Part shown: positions 1-6,127 of the stretch, in pieces
Position numbering within the stretch: position 1 is the stretch's first letter
How the letters are laid out: each line of letters starts with the position of its first letter
Origin: Bacteroidales bacterium
GTDB lineage: Bacteria; Bacteroidota; Bacteroidia; Bacteroidales; Bacteroidaceae
Reading direction: 5' to 3'
Assembly (NCBI GenBank): GCA_004555245.1
Contig: SFIS01000057.1
Coordinates: forward strand, 1-18,113
DNA: 18,113 bases
Notes under the pieces: generated by a model
What the model was told of the DNA's origin: nothing
The model's input: the letters and a program-made list of their open reading frames with translations, nothing else
Database searches by the model: none
Position numbers and translations under genes: made by a program

Positions 1-93
<93 letters not shown>

Positions 94-106
94 CTTTAAT
101 TGCAAT

Positions 107-142
107 GAGCCTCGAAGCTGACGCTTCGGGGCTCTTGTCTTT
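107..142 (+). terminator. Rho-independent terminator after 5S rRNA
   Basis: A 12-bp stem, GAGCCTCGAAGC (107-118) with GCTTCGGGGCTC (123-134), contains one G-U pair and a TGAC loop. The T-rich stretch TTGTCTTTG follows. It sits about 14 bp after the 5S 3' end and would end the rRNA transcript. Confidence 0.88.
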
Positions 143-163
143 GTATTTGTTTTCTGATATAAT
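135..163 (+). promoter_or_regulatory. Candidate promoter of the HAD gene overlapping the rRNA terminator tail
   Basis: TTGTCT (135-140) and a perfect TATAAT (158-163) are separated by 17 bp. This is an E. coli-style arrangement rather than the Bacteroidota TAnnTTTG form. The -10 lies only 8 bp before the ATG at 172, so a transcript from it would have almost no leader. No better candidate is visible between the terminator and the gene. Confidence 0.4.
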
Positions 164-171
164 ACGGATAT

Positions 172-876
172 ATGGGATATAGGGATATTTTTTTCGATTT
201 CGACGATACGCTGTATGACACACGCGGAAATGCTGACATTGCTTTGACGGAAGTGTTCCGTGACTACGGATTGGACAGGTTTTTCTCCAATCCCCAGTTT
301 TTCTATGACTCCTACTGGAAGATAAACTCTGAGTTGTGGCTTCAATATAACAAGAATGAAATATCGAAAGACTATCTTGTCATTGAACGTTTCAAACGTC
401 CGCTATTGCTCGGCAACGGCATTGACGTCACTGAAGAACTGTGTCTGAAGATAAGCGACAGCTTCCTTTCCTATTGTTCTGACAAACCTGGTGTCTTGCC
501 GGGATGCTACGAGTTGCTGGATTACCTAAAGGCTGAAGGCTATCGGCTGCATATATGCAGCAACGGCTTCAATGAAGTGCAGTACAAGAAACTGCGTGCT
601 TCGAATCTCACAGACTATTTCTCCACCGTCGTTCTGAGCGAAGACGCACCTGCCAACAAGCCTTCAAGTCGTTTCTTTGACTATGCGTTTGATGTTACAA
701 AGGCATGTAAGGATAGCACGCTGATGGTTGGTGACAACTATTTTGCCGACGTTTGCGGAGCACTTGATTATGGGATTGATGCCTGTCTCTACAGGAGATG
801 GGACAAGACTTTTGTCCCTGACCGGGATGTCACGTTCGTTGTCAACAGTCTGAAGGAGCTTATTGATGTTTTATAG
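172..876 (+). CDS. HAD-superfamily hydrolase, pyrimidine 5'-nucleotidase (YjjG)-like
   Basis: A 234-residue soluble phosphatase of the haloacid dehalogenase superfamily. Motif I is DFDDTLYDT (Asp9 would be the nucleophile and Asp11 the acid/base). Motif II is the Ser of ICSNGF. Motif III is the Lys of APANKPSSRFF, and motif IV is VGDNYFADVCGA, whose Asp residues hold magnesium. A helical cap follows motif I, and the order and length match the YjjG/YfnB group, which dephosphorylate nucleoside monophosphates or similar small phosphates. The real substrate cannot be read from sequence. The ATG at 172 sits right before the motif, so no earlier start is needed. The gene stands alone between the rRNA terminator and a 306-bp gap, and its mRNA may be leaderless. 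The family call is firm; the substrate is inference. Confidence 0.9.
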   Translation: MGYRDIFFDFDDTLYDTRGNADIALTEVFRDYGLDRFFSNPQFFYDSYWKINSELWLQYNKNEISKDYLVIERFKRPLLLGNGIDVTEELCLKISDSFLSYCSDKPGVLPGCYELLDYLKAEGYRLHICSNGFNEVQYKKLRASNLTDYFSTVVLSEDAPANKPSSRFFDYAFDVTKACKDSTLMVGDNYFADVCGALDYGIDACLYRRWDKTFVPDRDVTFVVNSLKELIDVL

Positions 877-1030
877 TGTGACAACCGGCTCTTCGTGTTG
901 GCGTGCCATGCTCTTTTTCTTTGAAAATGTCAATCGGGGCTGAGGGTTGGTATAGTTGCTATATTAATTTTATAAATGTTGAAAACAGTTAAAGATACCA
1001 TACGAATCGTGTTTTTCTTGGCTCTGTATG

Positions 1031-1060
1031 ATTGAAAAAGAGGAAAATATAGTAACTTTG
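1031..1060 (+). promoter_or_regulatory. Bacteroidota-type promoter for the small-protein pair
   Basis: A perfect -7 element, TAACTTTG (1053-1060), follows the -33-like ATTG (1031-1034) at 18 bp. The spacing is one base short of the usual 19-21. Transcription would begin near 1067, leaving a leader of about 115 nt that contains the inverted repeat at 1085-1111. Confidence 0.65.
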
Positions 1061-1084
1061 TGTTGACAAATGCACCTATAAAAG

Positions 1085-1111
1085 ACAATTGGTTTTGACA
1101 ATTCCAATTGT
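1085..1111 (+). repeat. Inverted repeat in the leader of the small-protein pair
   Basis: ACAATTGG (1085-1092) and CCAATTGT (1104-1111) are perfect 8-bp arms around an 11-nt spacer. They lie about 25-50 bp downstream of the promoter's -7 element, inside the predicted leader. This could be an RNA hairpin or a dyad bound by a repressor. No U-tract of terminator type follows. Confidence 0.55.
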
Positions 1112-1182
1112 TCTATAAAACAGATTAGGAAATCTGGGATAGCGACAGTGCTGTGTGATTAGGATTAGATTGACGTGATTAT

Positions 1183-1584
1183 ATGCAGAAGCGAGGCTTT
1201 TTGTGGTTACTGACAGTTCTTTGTGCTGTTTCTCTGGCGGTGGTTACATATTGCCAGAGACAGGCTGTAGTGTCTGAAGAAGACCTGCTGGAGCGCACAG
1301 GGACTTTGGTTGTTGAACAACAGCAGCATCAGTCTCACGAGGCGGTGTTGTCCGATGACACACTGCCGTATCGCGTCAGTTGCTCACGCTCCCAGCGCAT
1401 CTTGCCCACACATGGGGCAAGAGGCGAACGATTGCTGACATCGGCAATACACTGTGTTAGGCAACAAACAGTCAAACCACTCCGTTCTTTTTACGACAGC
1501 AGATGCCGTCAGGAGTCGGCACCGTTTTCTCTGTCATCCTCGTGCGATTACTATGTCATCGCTCTGAGGCATATCATCCGTTAG
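1183..1584 (+). CDS. Small protein of unknown function with N-terminal membrane/signal segment
   Basis: This 133-residue protein starts with a hydrophobic segment (about residues 6-22, LWLLTVLCAVSLAVVTY) after a basic MQKRG, fitting a signal peptide or single membrane anchor. The rest is hydrophilic and rich in Ser, Arg, Gln and His. It includes a block around SRSQRILPTHGARGERLL, three further Cys residues, and an unusual C-terminus DYYVIALRHIIR. From memory I associate this block and a tail of the YYVIALR type with unnamed Bacteroidales small proteins, but I cannot name a family. The ATG at 1183 follows a clear promoter. A second small gene follows 74 bp later, probably on the same transcript. 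The function is unknown. Confidence 0.6.
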   Translation: MQKRGFLWLLTVLCAVSLAVVTYCQRQAVVSEEDLLERTGTLVVEQQQHQSHEAVLSDDTLPYRVSCSRSQRILPTHGARGERLLTSAIHCVRQQTVKPLRSFYDSRCRQESAPFSLSSSCDYYVIALRHIIR

Positions 1585-1658
1585 CATAGTTGTTGTCTTT
1601 TATCAAGATACACAACTGTTTTTCATTATTTTATTCTATTCAATCAAATTCAACAACT

Positions 1659-2048
1659 ATGCCAAGTTTCAAAAGCTTGGAGATGGCTGCTGCTGTCTCC
1701 GCATATCATAATATCTCTATCAGTAAATCATTCTTCTCAACGAAAGTCATCTATACTCCTACCGGCTGTGCAGTCAAGACTATGGTGCTTGAGTATTCGC
1801 CATCGGACGGGAAGCAGGTAGAGCGTCTTTTATGTATGCCGCCCGACGAGATGATTGCCGACATAGAACACAACGGCAAACCTCGGACGGGGGCTAACGG
1901 CAACTTCCGCTTGGATATATGCCTGAGCAAAGACCGTCGCTTCTGTGCCCTGCAACTCTTCAGGTTTGTTGGCTTGCGATACTGTCCTGTCTTTGCTCCT
2001 CGCTTCTATGAGGGCAAGGATGCAGAAACTGTCGCAAAACTTTTTTAG
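1659..2048 (+). CDS. Small cytosolic protein of unknown function
   Basis: From the ATG at 1659 this gives 129 residues beginning MPSFKSLEMAAAV. A TTG at 1590 would add 23 residues of low-complexity, leader-like sequence, so I prefer the ATG. Its upstream region is A-rich, as is usual for Bacteroidota. The product has no signal peptide or membrane segment. A central NGKPRTGANGNFRLD stretch is followed by RRFCALQLFRF and a C-terminal RFYEGKDAETVAKLF, giving a compact mixed alpha/beta look. It lies 74 bp after the membrane-anchored small protein with no terminator between, suggesting co-transcription. I do not recognise a named family or function. Confidence 0.6.
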   Translation: MPSFKSLEMAAAVSAYHNISISKSFFSTKVIYTPTGCAVKTMVLEYSPSDGKQVERLLCMPPDEMIADIEHNGKPRTGANGNFRLDICLSKDRRFCALQLFRFVGLRYCPVFAPRFYEGKDAETVAKLF

Positions 2049-2194
2049 CAAAAGACTGCTTGGGCAGTAGATGCACGGTCTTTATGATGTGTAATACGCA
2101 TCACATGAATTGCATTGTTGCTGAGATTTGTTAATTATTGGAAATATTTCGAATCTTTTGACGTCCGTTTTCATGCTCTCTCATAGAATTTTCT

Positions 2195-2202
2195 TATCTT
2201 TG
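2195..2202 (+). promoter_or_regulatory. Promoter -7 element for the corrinoid adenosyltransferase
   Basis: TATCTTTG is a perfect TAnnTTTG match lying 32 bp before the ATG at 2235. The -33 element is poor: only TTTT at 2168-2171 is visible at roughly the right distance. I looked for a cobalamin riboswitch in the 186-bp gap and saw no B12-box-like core. Confidence 0.6.
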
Positions 2203-2234
2203 TAACGTAAAAGATACAGTTGACACTTATAACT

Positions 2235-2825
2235 ATGAAGATATACACAAGGACAGGAGATCACGGCAAGACTTCTCTCGTAGGCGGGAAACGCGTCTCG
2301 AAGTGCGATGTCAGGATAGACAGTTACGGAACTGTTGACGAGCTCAATTCGTTTGTCGGACTGCTTCTGACATTCGTGCAGGATGAAGAGGACAAGCAAT
2401 TCTTGCTGCGTGTGCAGAACAAGCTTTTTGTGGTTGGTGCGTATCTTGCGACCGACAATGGATATGTAAAAGACTGCAATGACGGCACTGGGAACGGAGA
2501 CAACGTCTCTTGCACAGCAGAAGCCATGGGGCTGCGGACTGCCGACGTAAATGATATAGAGGCTGCGATAGACCGCATAGAGGGCTCGCTCCCAGCATTG
2601 CGTGCCTTCATACTGCCGAGCGGAAGCCGCGCAGCATCACTCTCGCACGTCTGCCGCACAATATGCCGAAGGGCTGAGCGGTGCGTTTGCTTGCTGGAAG
2701 AGCAGGGTGCTGTGGTAGATTCTATGGTGACGTCTTACATCAATCGCCTAAGCGACTATTTCTTTGTACTTGCAAGGAAGATGAATGCCGATAACGGCGT
2801 GGCTGATGTAGAGTGGCATAAGTAG
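2235..2825 (+). CDS. Cob(I)yrinic acid a,c-diamide / ATP:cob(I)alamin adenosyltransferase, PduO type
   Basis: A 196-residue cytosolic enzyme that transfers the adenosyl group of ATP to reduced corrinoid, giving the adenosylcobalamin used by enzymes such as methylmalonyl-CoA mutase. The N-terminal ATP-binding signature is TRTGDHGKTSLVGGKRVSK (residues 5-23), followed by DSYGTVDELNSFVG. The C-terminal helix pair carries CRRAERCVCLLEEQG and YINRLSDYFFVLARKMN, which are diagnostic of the PduO/MMAB family. Length is normal. A TTG five codons upstream (2220) is possible, but the ATG gives the family's usual start. It has its own promoter and is closed by the terminator at 2884-2920. No other cobalamin gene is in the window, so it acts as a salvage/activation step for enzymes encoded elsewhere. 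Confidence 0.95.
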   Translation: MKIYTRTGDHGKTSLVGGKRVSKCDVRIDSYGTVDELNSFVGLLLTFVQDEEDKQFLLRVQNKLFVVGAYLATDNGYVKDCNDGTGNGDNVSCTAEAMGLRTADVNDIEAAIDRIEGSLPALRAFILPSGSRAASLSHVCRTICRRAERCVCLLEEQGAVVDSMVTSYINRLSDYFFVLARKMNADNGVADVEWHK

Positions 2826-2883
2826 TCTGACACTCGCACGACAGCATCATCTCCGTCTCAGAGCCGCAGATGCAGGAATATAC

Positions 2884-2920
2884 AAAAACCGCCAGACTTG
2901 ATGCGAGTCTGGCGGTTTTT
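2884..2920. terminator. Bidirectional terminator between convergent units
   Basis: Perfect 15-bp arms, AAAAACCGCCAGACT (2884-2898) and AGTCTGGCGGTTTTT (2906-2920), enclose a 7-nt loop. The A-tract and T-tract at the two ends make it functional on both strands. It lies between the adenosyltransferase (plus) and the FMN/Fe-S gene (minus, stop at 2938). Confidence 0.95.
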
Positions 2921-2937
2921 GCATTTATGTATGTTTG

Positions 2938-4002
2938 TCATTTCATCTTCAGCAGTGTACCTGTGGGGCAGACAAATCTGCAGAAAGGTCTCGGGATGAA
3001 GATGGCGGCAAGCAGTATTGTGGCTGCAAGTGCAATGACAAGCGGGTCGGCGGTGGCAAGGAGGAAGGCCGAGAAGGGCTCGTAGTCAGTCCACTCGCTC
3101 CATACATCTGTGATGAGCAGGCAAGTCAGCACTGCCCATAATAATCTTCTGAACCATACGAGGTATTGTATTGTCGTCTGTCCGACTTGAATCTTTGTGC
3201 CGGGAATCCTGTGTATAAGTTCCTGGGCGGAGCCGAGCGGACAGATGTGGGTGCAGTAGTAGCCTTTCTTCCCGAAAAGAGGGTAGAGGAGGGCAGAGAC
3301 AAGAAGCAGTGCAGATGCCGCCATTGCAGGCAGGTGGATGCCGTTTGCAGCTATTGAGACAAGCATCGTGTGGCTGATGAATGTGCCTGACCATAATCCG
3401 AGCACAGATACATTAAGTATGAGTTGTATCGTGTGCATCTTCCTGCTGCGTATGAACAGGGGTATGATCATTGCCATCAGGAGAACAGCAAGAGCTGCAA
3501 TGTTCTTCGGCGTGACGCTGTCTGCCGTGCCGGCTTGCCCTTGCGCCATCCTCTCGGCATACTGTTTTGCGGCGTATGCCAGACCTCTTCTTGCGTTCTC
3601 CTTTATCGCCTCGGACGAGAATGTGGCTCCGCTGACAGCATCAACATCTGTTTCTGCAGCCTCGCCGATGTCTTTCCCTGTCCATTCTTCTGTTATTGTG
3701 ACAGCCTTTTTCCAGAATCCTGGTGTCTCGTCGTTTGGCAATGCTACCACTCTTATCACTTTCCCGTCTGCGACGTAGATGTCGAGCGGTGTCCTGCCGG
3801 CATACCCTTGCACATCTTCAGCGAGCGGAGCGGTATGCACCACAATTGTGTCTCCAATGACGGATAGCGTGTCTGTCGCTGTGATTTCCTTCGCGAAGTC
3901 GTGTTGCAACAGCCTGTTCTCTTTCCGTACTGCGATGACAGACAAGACAATGATGCATGTGCCCAATGTCAGAAGGTTCTGCATGAAGGAATATTTCTGC
4001 AT
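2938..4002 (-). CDS. Membrane electron-transfer protein: FMN-binding (RnfG-like) domain plus NapH/NosR-like iron-sulfur membrane domain
   Basis: A 354-residue inner-membrane protein. An N-terminal anchor (about residues 8-25) leads to an extracytoplasmic FMN-binding domain. Its VDAVSGATFSSEAI motif (SGAT at 124-127) has Thr127 in the place where RnfG/NqrC-type proteins attach FMN covalently. About five membrane helices follow (roughly 166-185, 193-212, 218-240, 283-303, 312-335). Two CxxxCP motifs, Cys250-Cys254 (CTHICP) and Cys341-Cys345 (CRFVCP), resemble those of NosR/NapH-type proteins, which carry electrons across or out of the membrane. The full NosR ferredoxin tail is absent. It starts 12 bp after the stop of the second TonB receptor and is the last gene of that operon. 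I infer that it delivers electrons to a periplasmic step in handling the imported substrate, for example metal reduction. The direction of electron flow and the partner are unknown. Confidence 0.85.
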   Translation of the reverse strand: MQKYSFMQNLLTLGTCIIVLSVIAVRKENRLLQHDFAKEITATDTLSVIGDTIVVHTAPLAEDVQGYAGRTPLDIYVADGKVIRVVALPNDETPGFWKKAVTITEEWTGKDIGEAAETDVDAVSGATFSSEAIKENARRGLAYAAKQYAERMAQGQAGTADSVTPKNIAALAVLLMAMIIPLFIRSRKMHTIQLILNVSVLGLWSGTFISHTMLVSIAANGIHLPAMAASALLLVSALLYPLFGKKGYYCTHICPLGSAQELIHRIPGTKIQVGQTTIQYLVWFRRLLWAVLTCLLITDVWSEWTDYEPFSAFLLATADPLVIALAATILLAAIFIPRPFCRFVCPTGTLLKMK

Positions 4003-4014
4003 ATAGATGCCTGC

Positions 4015-6117
4015 TTAAAGGTTTATTTCTAACGGGAAGGTTATCCGCATGGCAATGTTCCTGCCCATATTGTTGTAGCCCTCACGCCCTGTGACGGGCA
4101 GTGTGGGAGCATATTTAAGTCGTGAGAGATGCGATTGGTATGCGCAGTTGAAGATGTTGTTGACAGAGAGCGAGAGCTGGCAAAGGGGGTTGTTGCCTTG
4201 TCTCATGATGTCTGTGGCGAAAGACAGCGCGAAGAGCGTATATGACGGTGTCGGCGTCTCGGTGTTGTTTGCTGTCATGATGTGGTCTTGTCTGAAATTT
4301 ATGTCAGCCTCCACTTCGGCAAACATGTTTCTGAAGACAGTGTGTGGAGTAGGTATGTCATAGTGTAGTGTTGATATCCAGCGAGGTGCCGGGATGAAGG
4401 GCAGGTATTTGCTGTCTTCTTCTGCGTGCAGCTGTCTGGCGTCGATATAAGAGAAGGAGTTCTCGAAATGCAGATGGCTGACAGGATGCCAGACAATGCG
4501 CATCTCTCCTCCGAGCAACCGTGCGTCGCCTTGTGTGAACTGGCTTACCGGCATGTCATCCTCGGTTTCTGCCGTTCGTGCCAGGAAGATGTAGTTGTAG
4601 ATACGGTTGGCGAACAATGCGAACGAGACAGAGAGTTGTGGAATGGAGATGTCTAAGCCCAGATCGAGCTGCAGACTGTGTTCTGGGTCGAGATTGTTGT
4701 CGCCTTTCTCGTATCGGAATGTGCCTTCGTGTATTCCGTTGCTTGCCAGTTCGCTGATGTTCGGAGCACGGAATCCGTGTGAGATATTGGCTCTCACGTC
4801 TATCTGGCTGCCGATGTTGTGTATTACACCTATGCTGCCGCTGAATGCGTTGAATGTCCGTCTGAACTCTTCGAAACGCTCTTCTCCGTCTTCTGTCAGT
4901 TGCAGACTGTGCAGATTTCTTATGTCGTAGCGCAGTCCGCCGCTGAGGTGGGTGTCATGTCTCAGGGAAGTGGAGAGCGTGGCGAAGGCTCCGAAGTCAA
5001 ACAACCTGTAGGCTGGAATGAGATACTCAGTGCCGAGATTCTCGGAACGTTGCCACATCCCGTTGACCCCGAAATTCGTTTTTATGCGTGTTTCTGTTGA
5101 TGGTGTGTATCTGACATCATAGCTGAGCGTGTGAAGCTTGAATGACAGCGAGCTCTCGTCAGGTGTCTCATATTCGTCACGTCGGTTTTGCTGATAGCCT
5201 ATTATGGTTTTCAGCCAGCCTTCACCTATTGTGACATGAGTGTTGGAGACAAGTTTCAGATGGTTTATCTTCTGGAATGGGGCGGTGATGGAGTAGTCGC
5301 TGTCGCCTTCATGTCCGTGTTCCTCCGCTTCTTCTTCCTCTTCTATTTCTGTCATAGACGGTTTGAGACGGAAAGCAGAAAGGCGCAGCAGCGAGTGTCC
5401 CCATGAGCGTTTCAGCCCGAGCATCCCGCTTAGTGAATGTTCTCTGAATCGTGTCCCTGGTATGTATCCGTCTGTCGGCGCTTTATAGTCGTGTGCGAAT
5501 TTCTGGCTCCATTGCGCCGCCCAGAGCACTCCGTTCCGGTTTCCGCTTGTCGAGAGCGAATAGTCTGCCAGTCCGTTGTTTGTCTGGTAGCCGGTTGAGA
5601 ATTCCGCTCTCATCGTGTTGTTCTGCATGAAAGGCGCATCGTGCATGATGATGACGCCCGCCATGGCATCTGAGCCGTACATGAGAGAAGCCGGCCCCTT
5701 AAGCAGTTCGACAGAATAGACGGTGTTGCCGTCAATCTCGATGCCATGCTCATCGCCCCATTGTTGTCCCTCCTGTCTCACTCCGTTGTGCATGACGAGG
5801 ACACGGTTGTAGCCCAGACCTCTGATGACGGGTTTGGAGATGCTGCCTCCGGTTGTTATCTGGTTCACTCCCGGCTGTCTGCTGATGGCGTCGATGATGT
5901 TTGTTGACTGGTGGGTGGTGAGCGCAGCATGTGGTATTGTCGAGACCGGAGCCGGTGTCTCGCGTATCTTTGCGTTCCCCGTAACACCAGTGACAATTAT
6001 CTCTTCGAGGTGTGCGCAAGTGTCAATATGTTGGTGTTTGTCTGTGATGTCTGCTTTCTGTGCATGTGCTGTCGTGCAGCAAAGCAGCAGAAAGAGTGTC
6101 GATAGAATGTTATGCAT
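4015..6117 (-). CDS. TonB-dependent outer-membrane receptor, likely metal or metal-complex uptake
   Basis: A 700-residue receptor with a signal peptide (cleavage likely after AHA, residue 19) and a TonB-box-like EEIIVTG. The plug domain includes RQPGVNQITTGGSISKPVIR, IRGLGYNRVLVMHNGVRQEG, QWGDEHGIEID and VELLKGPASLMYGSDAMAGV. A 22-strand barrel is expected to follow. Two stretches suggest metal binding: a His/Cys-containing N-terminus (DKHQHIDTCAH) before the TonB box, and an acidic/His loop, EIEEEEEAEEHGHEGD, near residues 255-270 in the barrel. Such features occur in ZnuD-type and other metal receptors, but the metal cannot be read from sequence. It lies 10 bp after one receptor gene and 12 bp before the FMN/Fe-S gene, so one operon is very likely. 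The C-terminus ends in Leu rather than the common Phe. Confidence 0.9.
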   Translation of the reverse strand: MHNILSTLFLLLCCTTAHAQKADITDKHQHIDTCAHLEEIIVTGVTGNAKIRETPAPVSTIPHAALTTHQSTNIIDAISRQPGVNQITTGGSISKPVIRGLGYNRVLVMHNGVRQEGQQWGDEHGIEIDGNTVYSVELLKGPASLMYGSDAMAGVIIMHDAPFMQNNTMRAEFSTGYQTNNGLADYSLSTSGNRNGVLWAAQWSQKFAHDYKAPTDGYIPGTRFREHSLSGMLGLKRSWGHSLLRLSAFRLKPSMTEIEEEEEAEEHGHEGDSDYSITAPFQKINHLKLVSNTHVTIGEGWLKTIIGYQQNRRDEYETPDESSLSFKLHTLSYDVRYTPSTETRIKTNFGVNGMWQRSENLGTEYLIPAYRLFDFGAFATLSTSLRHDTHLSGGLRYDIRNLHSLQLTEDGEERFEEFRRTFNAFSGSIGVIHNIGSQIDVRANISHGFRAPNISELASNGIHEGTFRYEKGDNNLDPEHSLQLDLGLDISIPQLSVSFALFANRIYNYIFLARTAETEDDMPVSQFTQGDARLLGGEMRIVWHPVSHLHFENSFSYIDARQLHAEEDSKYLPFIPAPRWISTLHYDIPTPHTVFRNMFAEVEADINFRQDHIMTANNTETPTPSYTLFALSFATDIMRQGNNPLCQLSLSVNNIFNCAYQSHLSRLKYAPTLPVTGREGYNNMGRNIAMRITFPLEINL

Positions 6118-6127
6118 GAAAATAATC

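Larger units (their letters stand above)
877..1182. other. Intergenic region between the HAD gene and the small-protein pair
   Basis: This 306-bp AT-rich stretch has no convincing ORF. It holds a short palindrome, TATAG-TTG-CTATA (951-963), a good Bacteroidota promoter (1031-1060) and a perfect inverted repeat (1085-1111). I see no clear terminator for the HAD gene, riboswitch or RNA gene. Confidence 0.6.

Noticed and set aside
2049..2234. Possible cobalamin riboswitch before the adenosyltransferase
   Set aside because: The gap holds only small weak stems (for example ACTGC-TTGG-GCAGT) and no recognisable B12-box core; a covariance-model search would be the decisive test.
3338..3867. Two overlapping plus-strand frames of about 147 codons
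   Set aside because: Both are antisense to the FMN/Fe-S gene and show no domain, signal or promoter.
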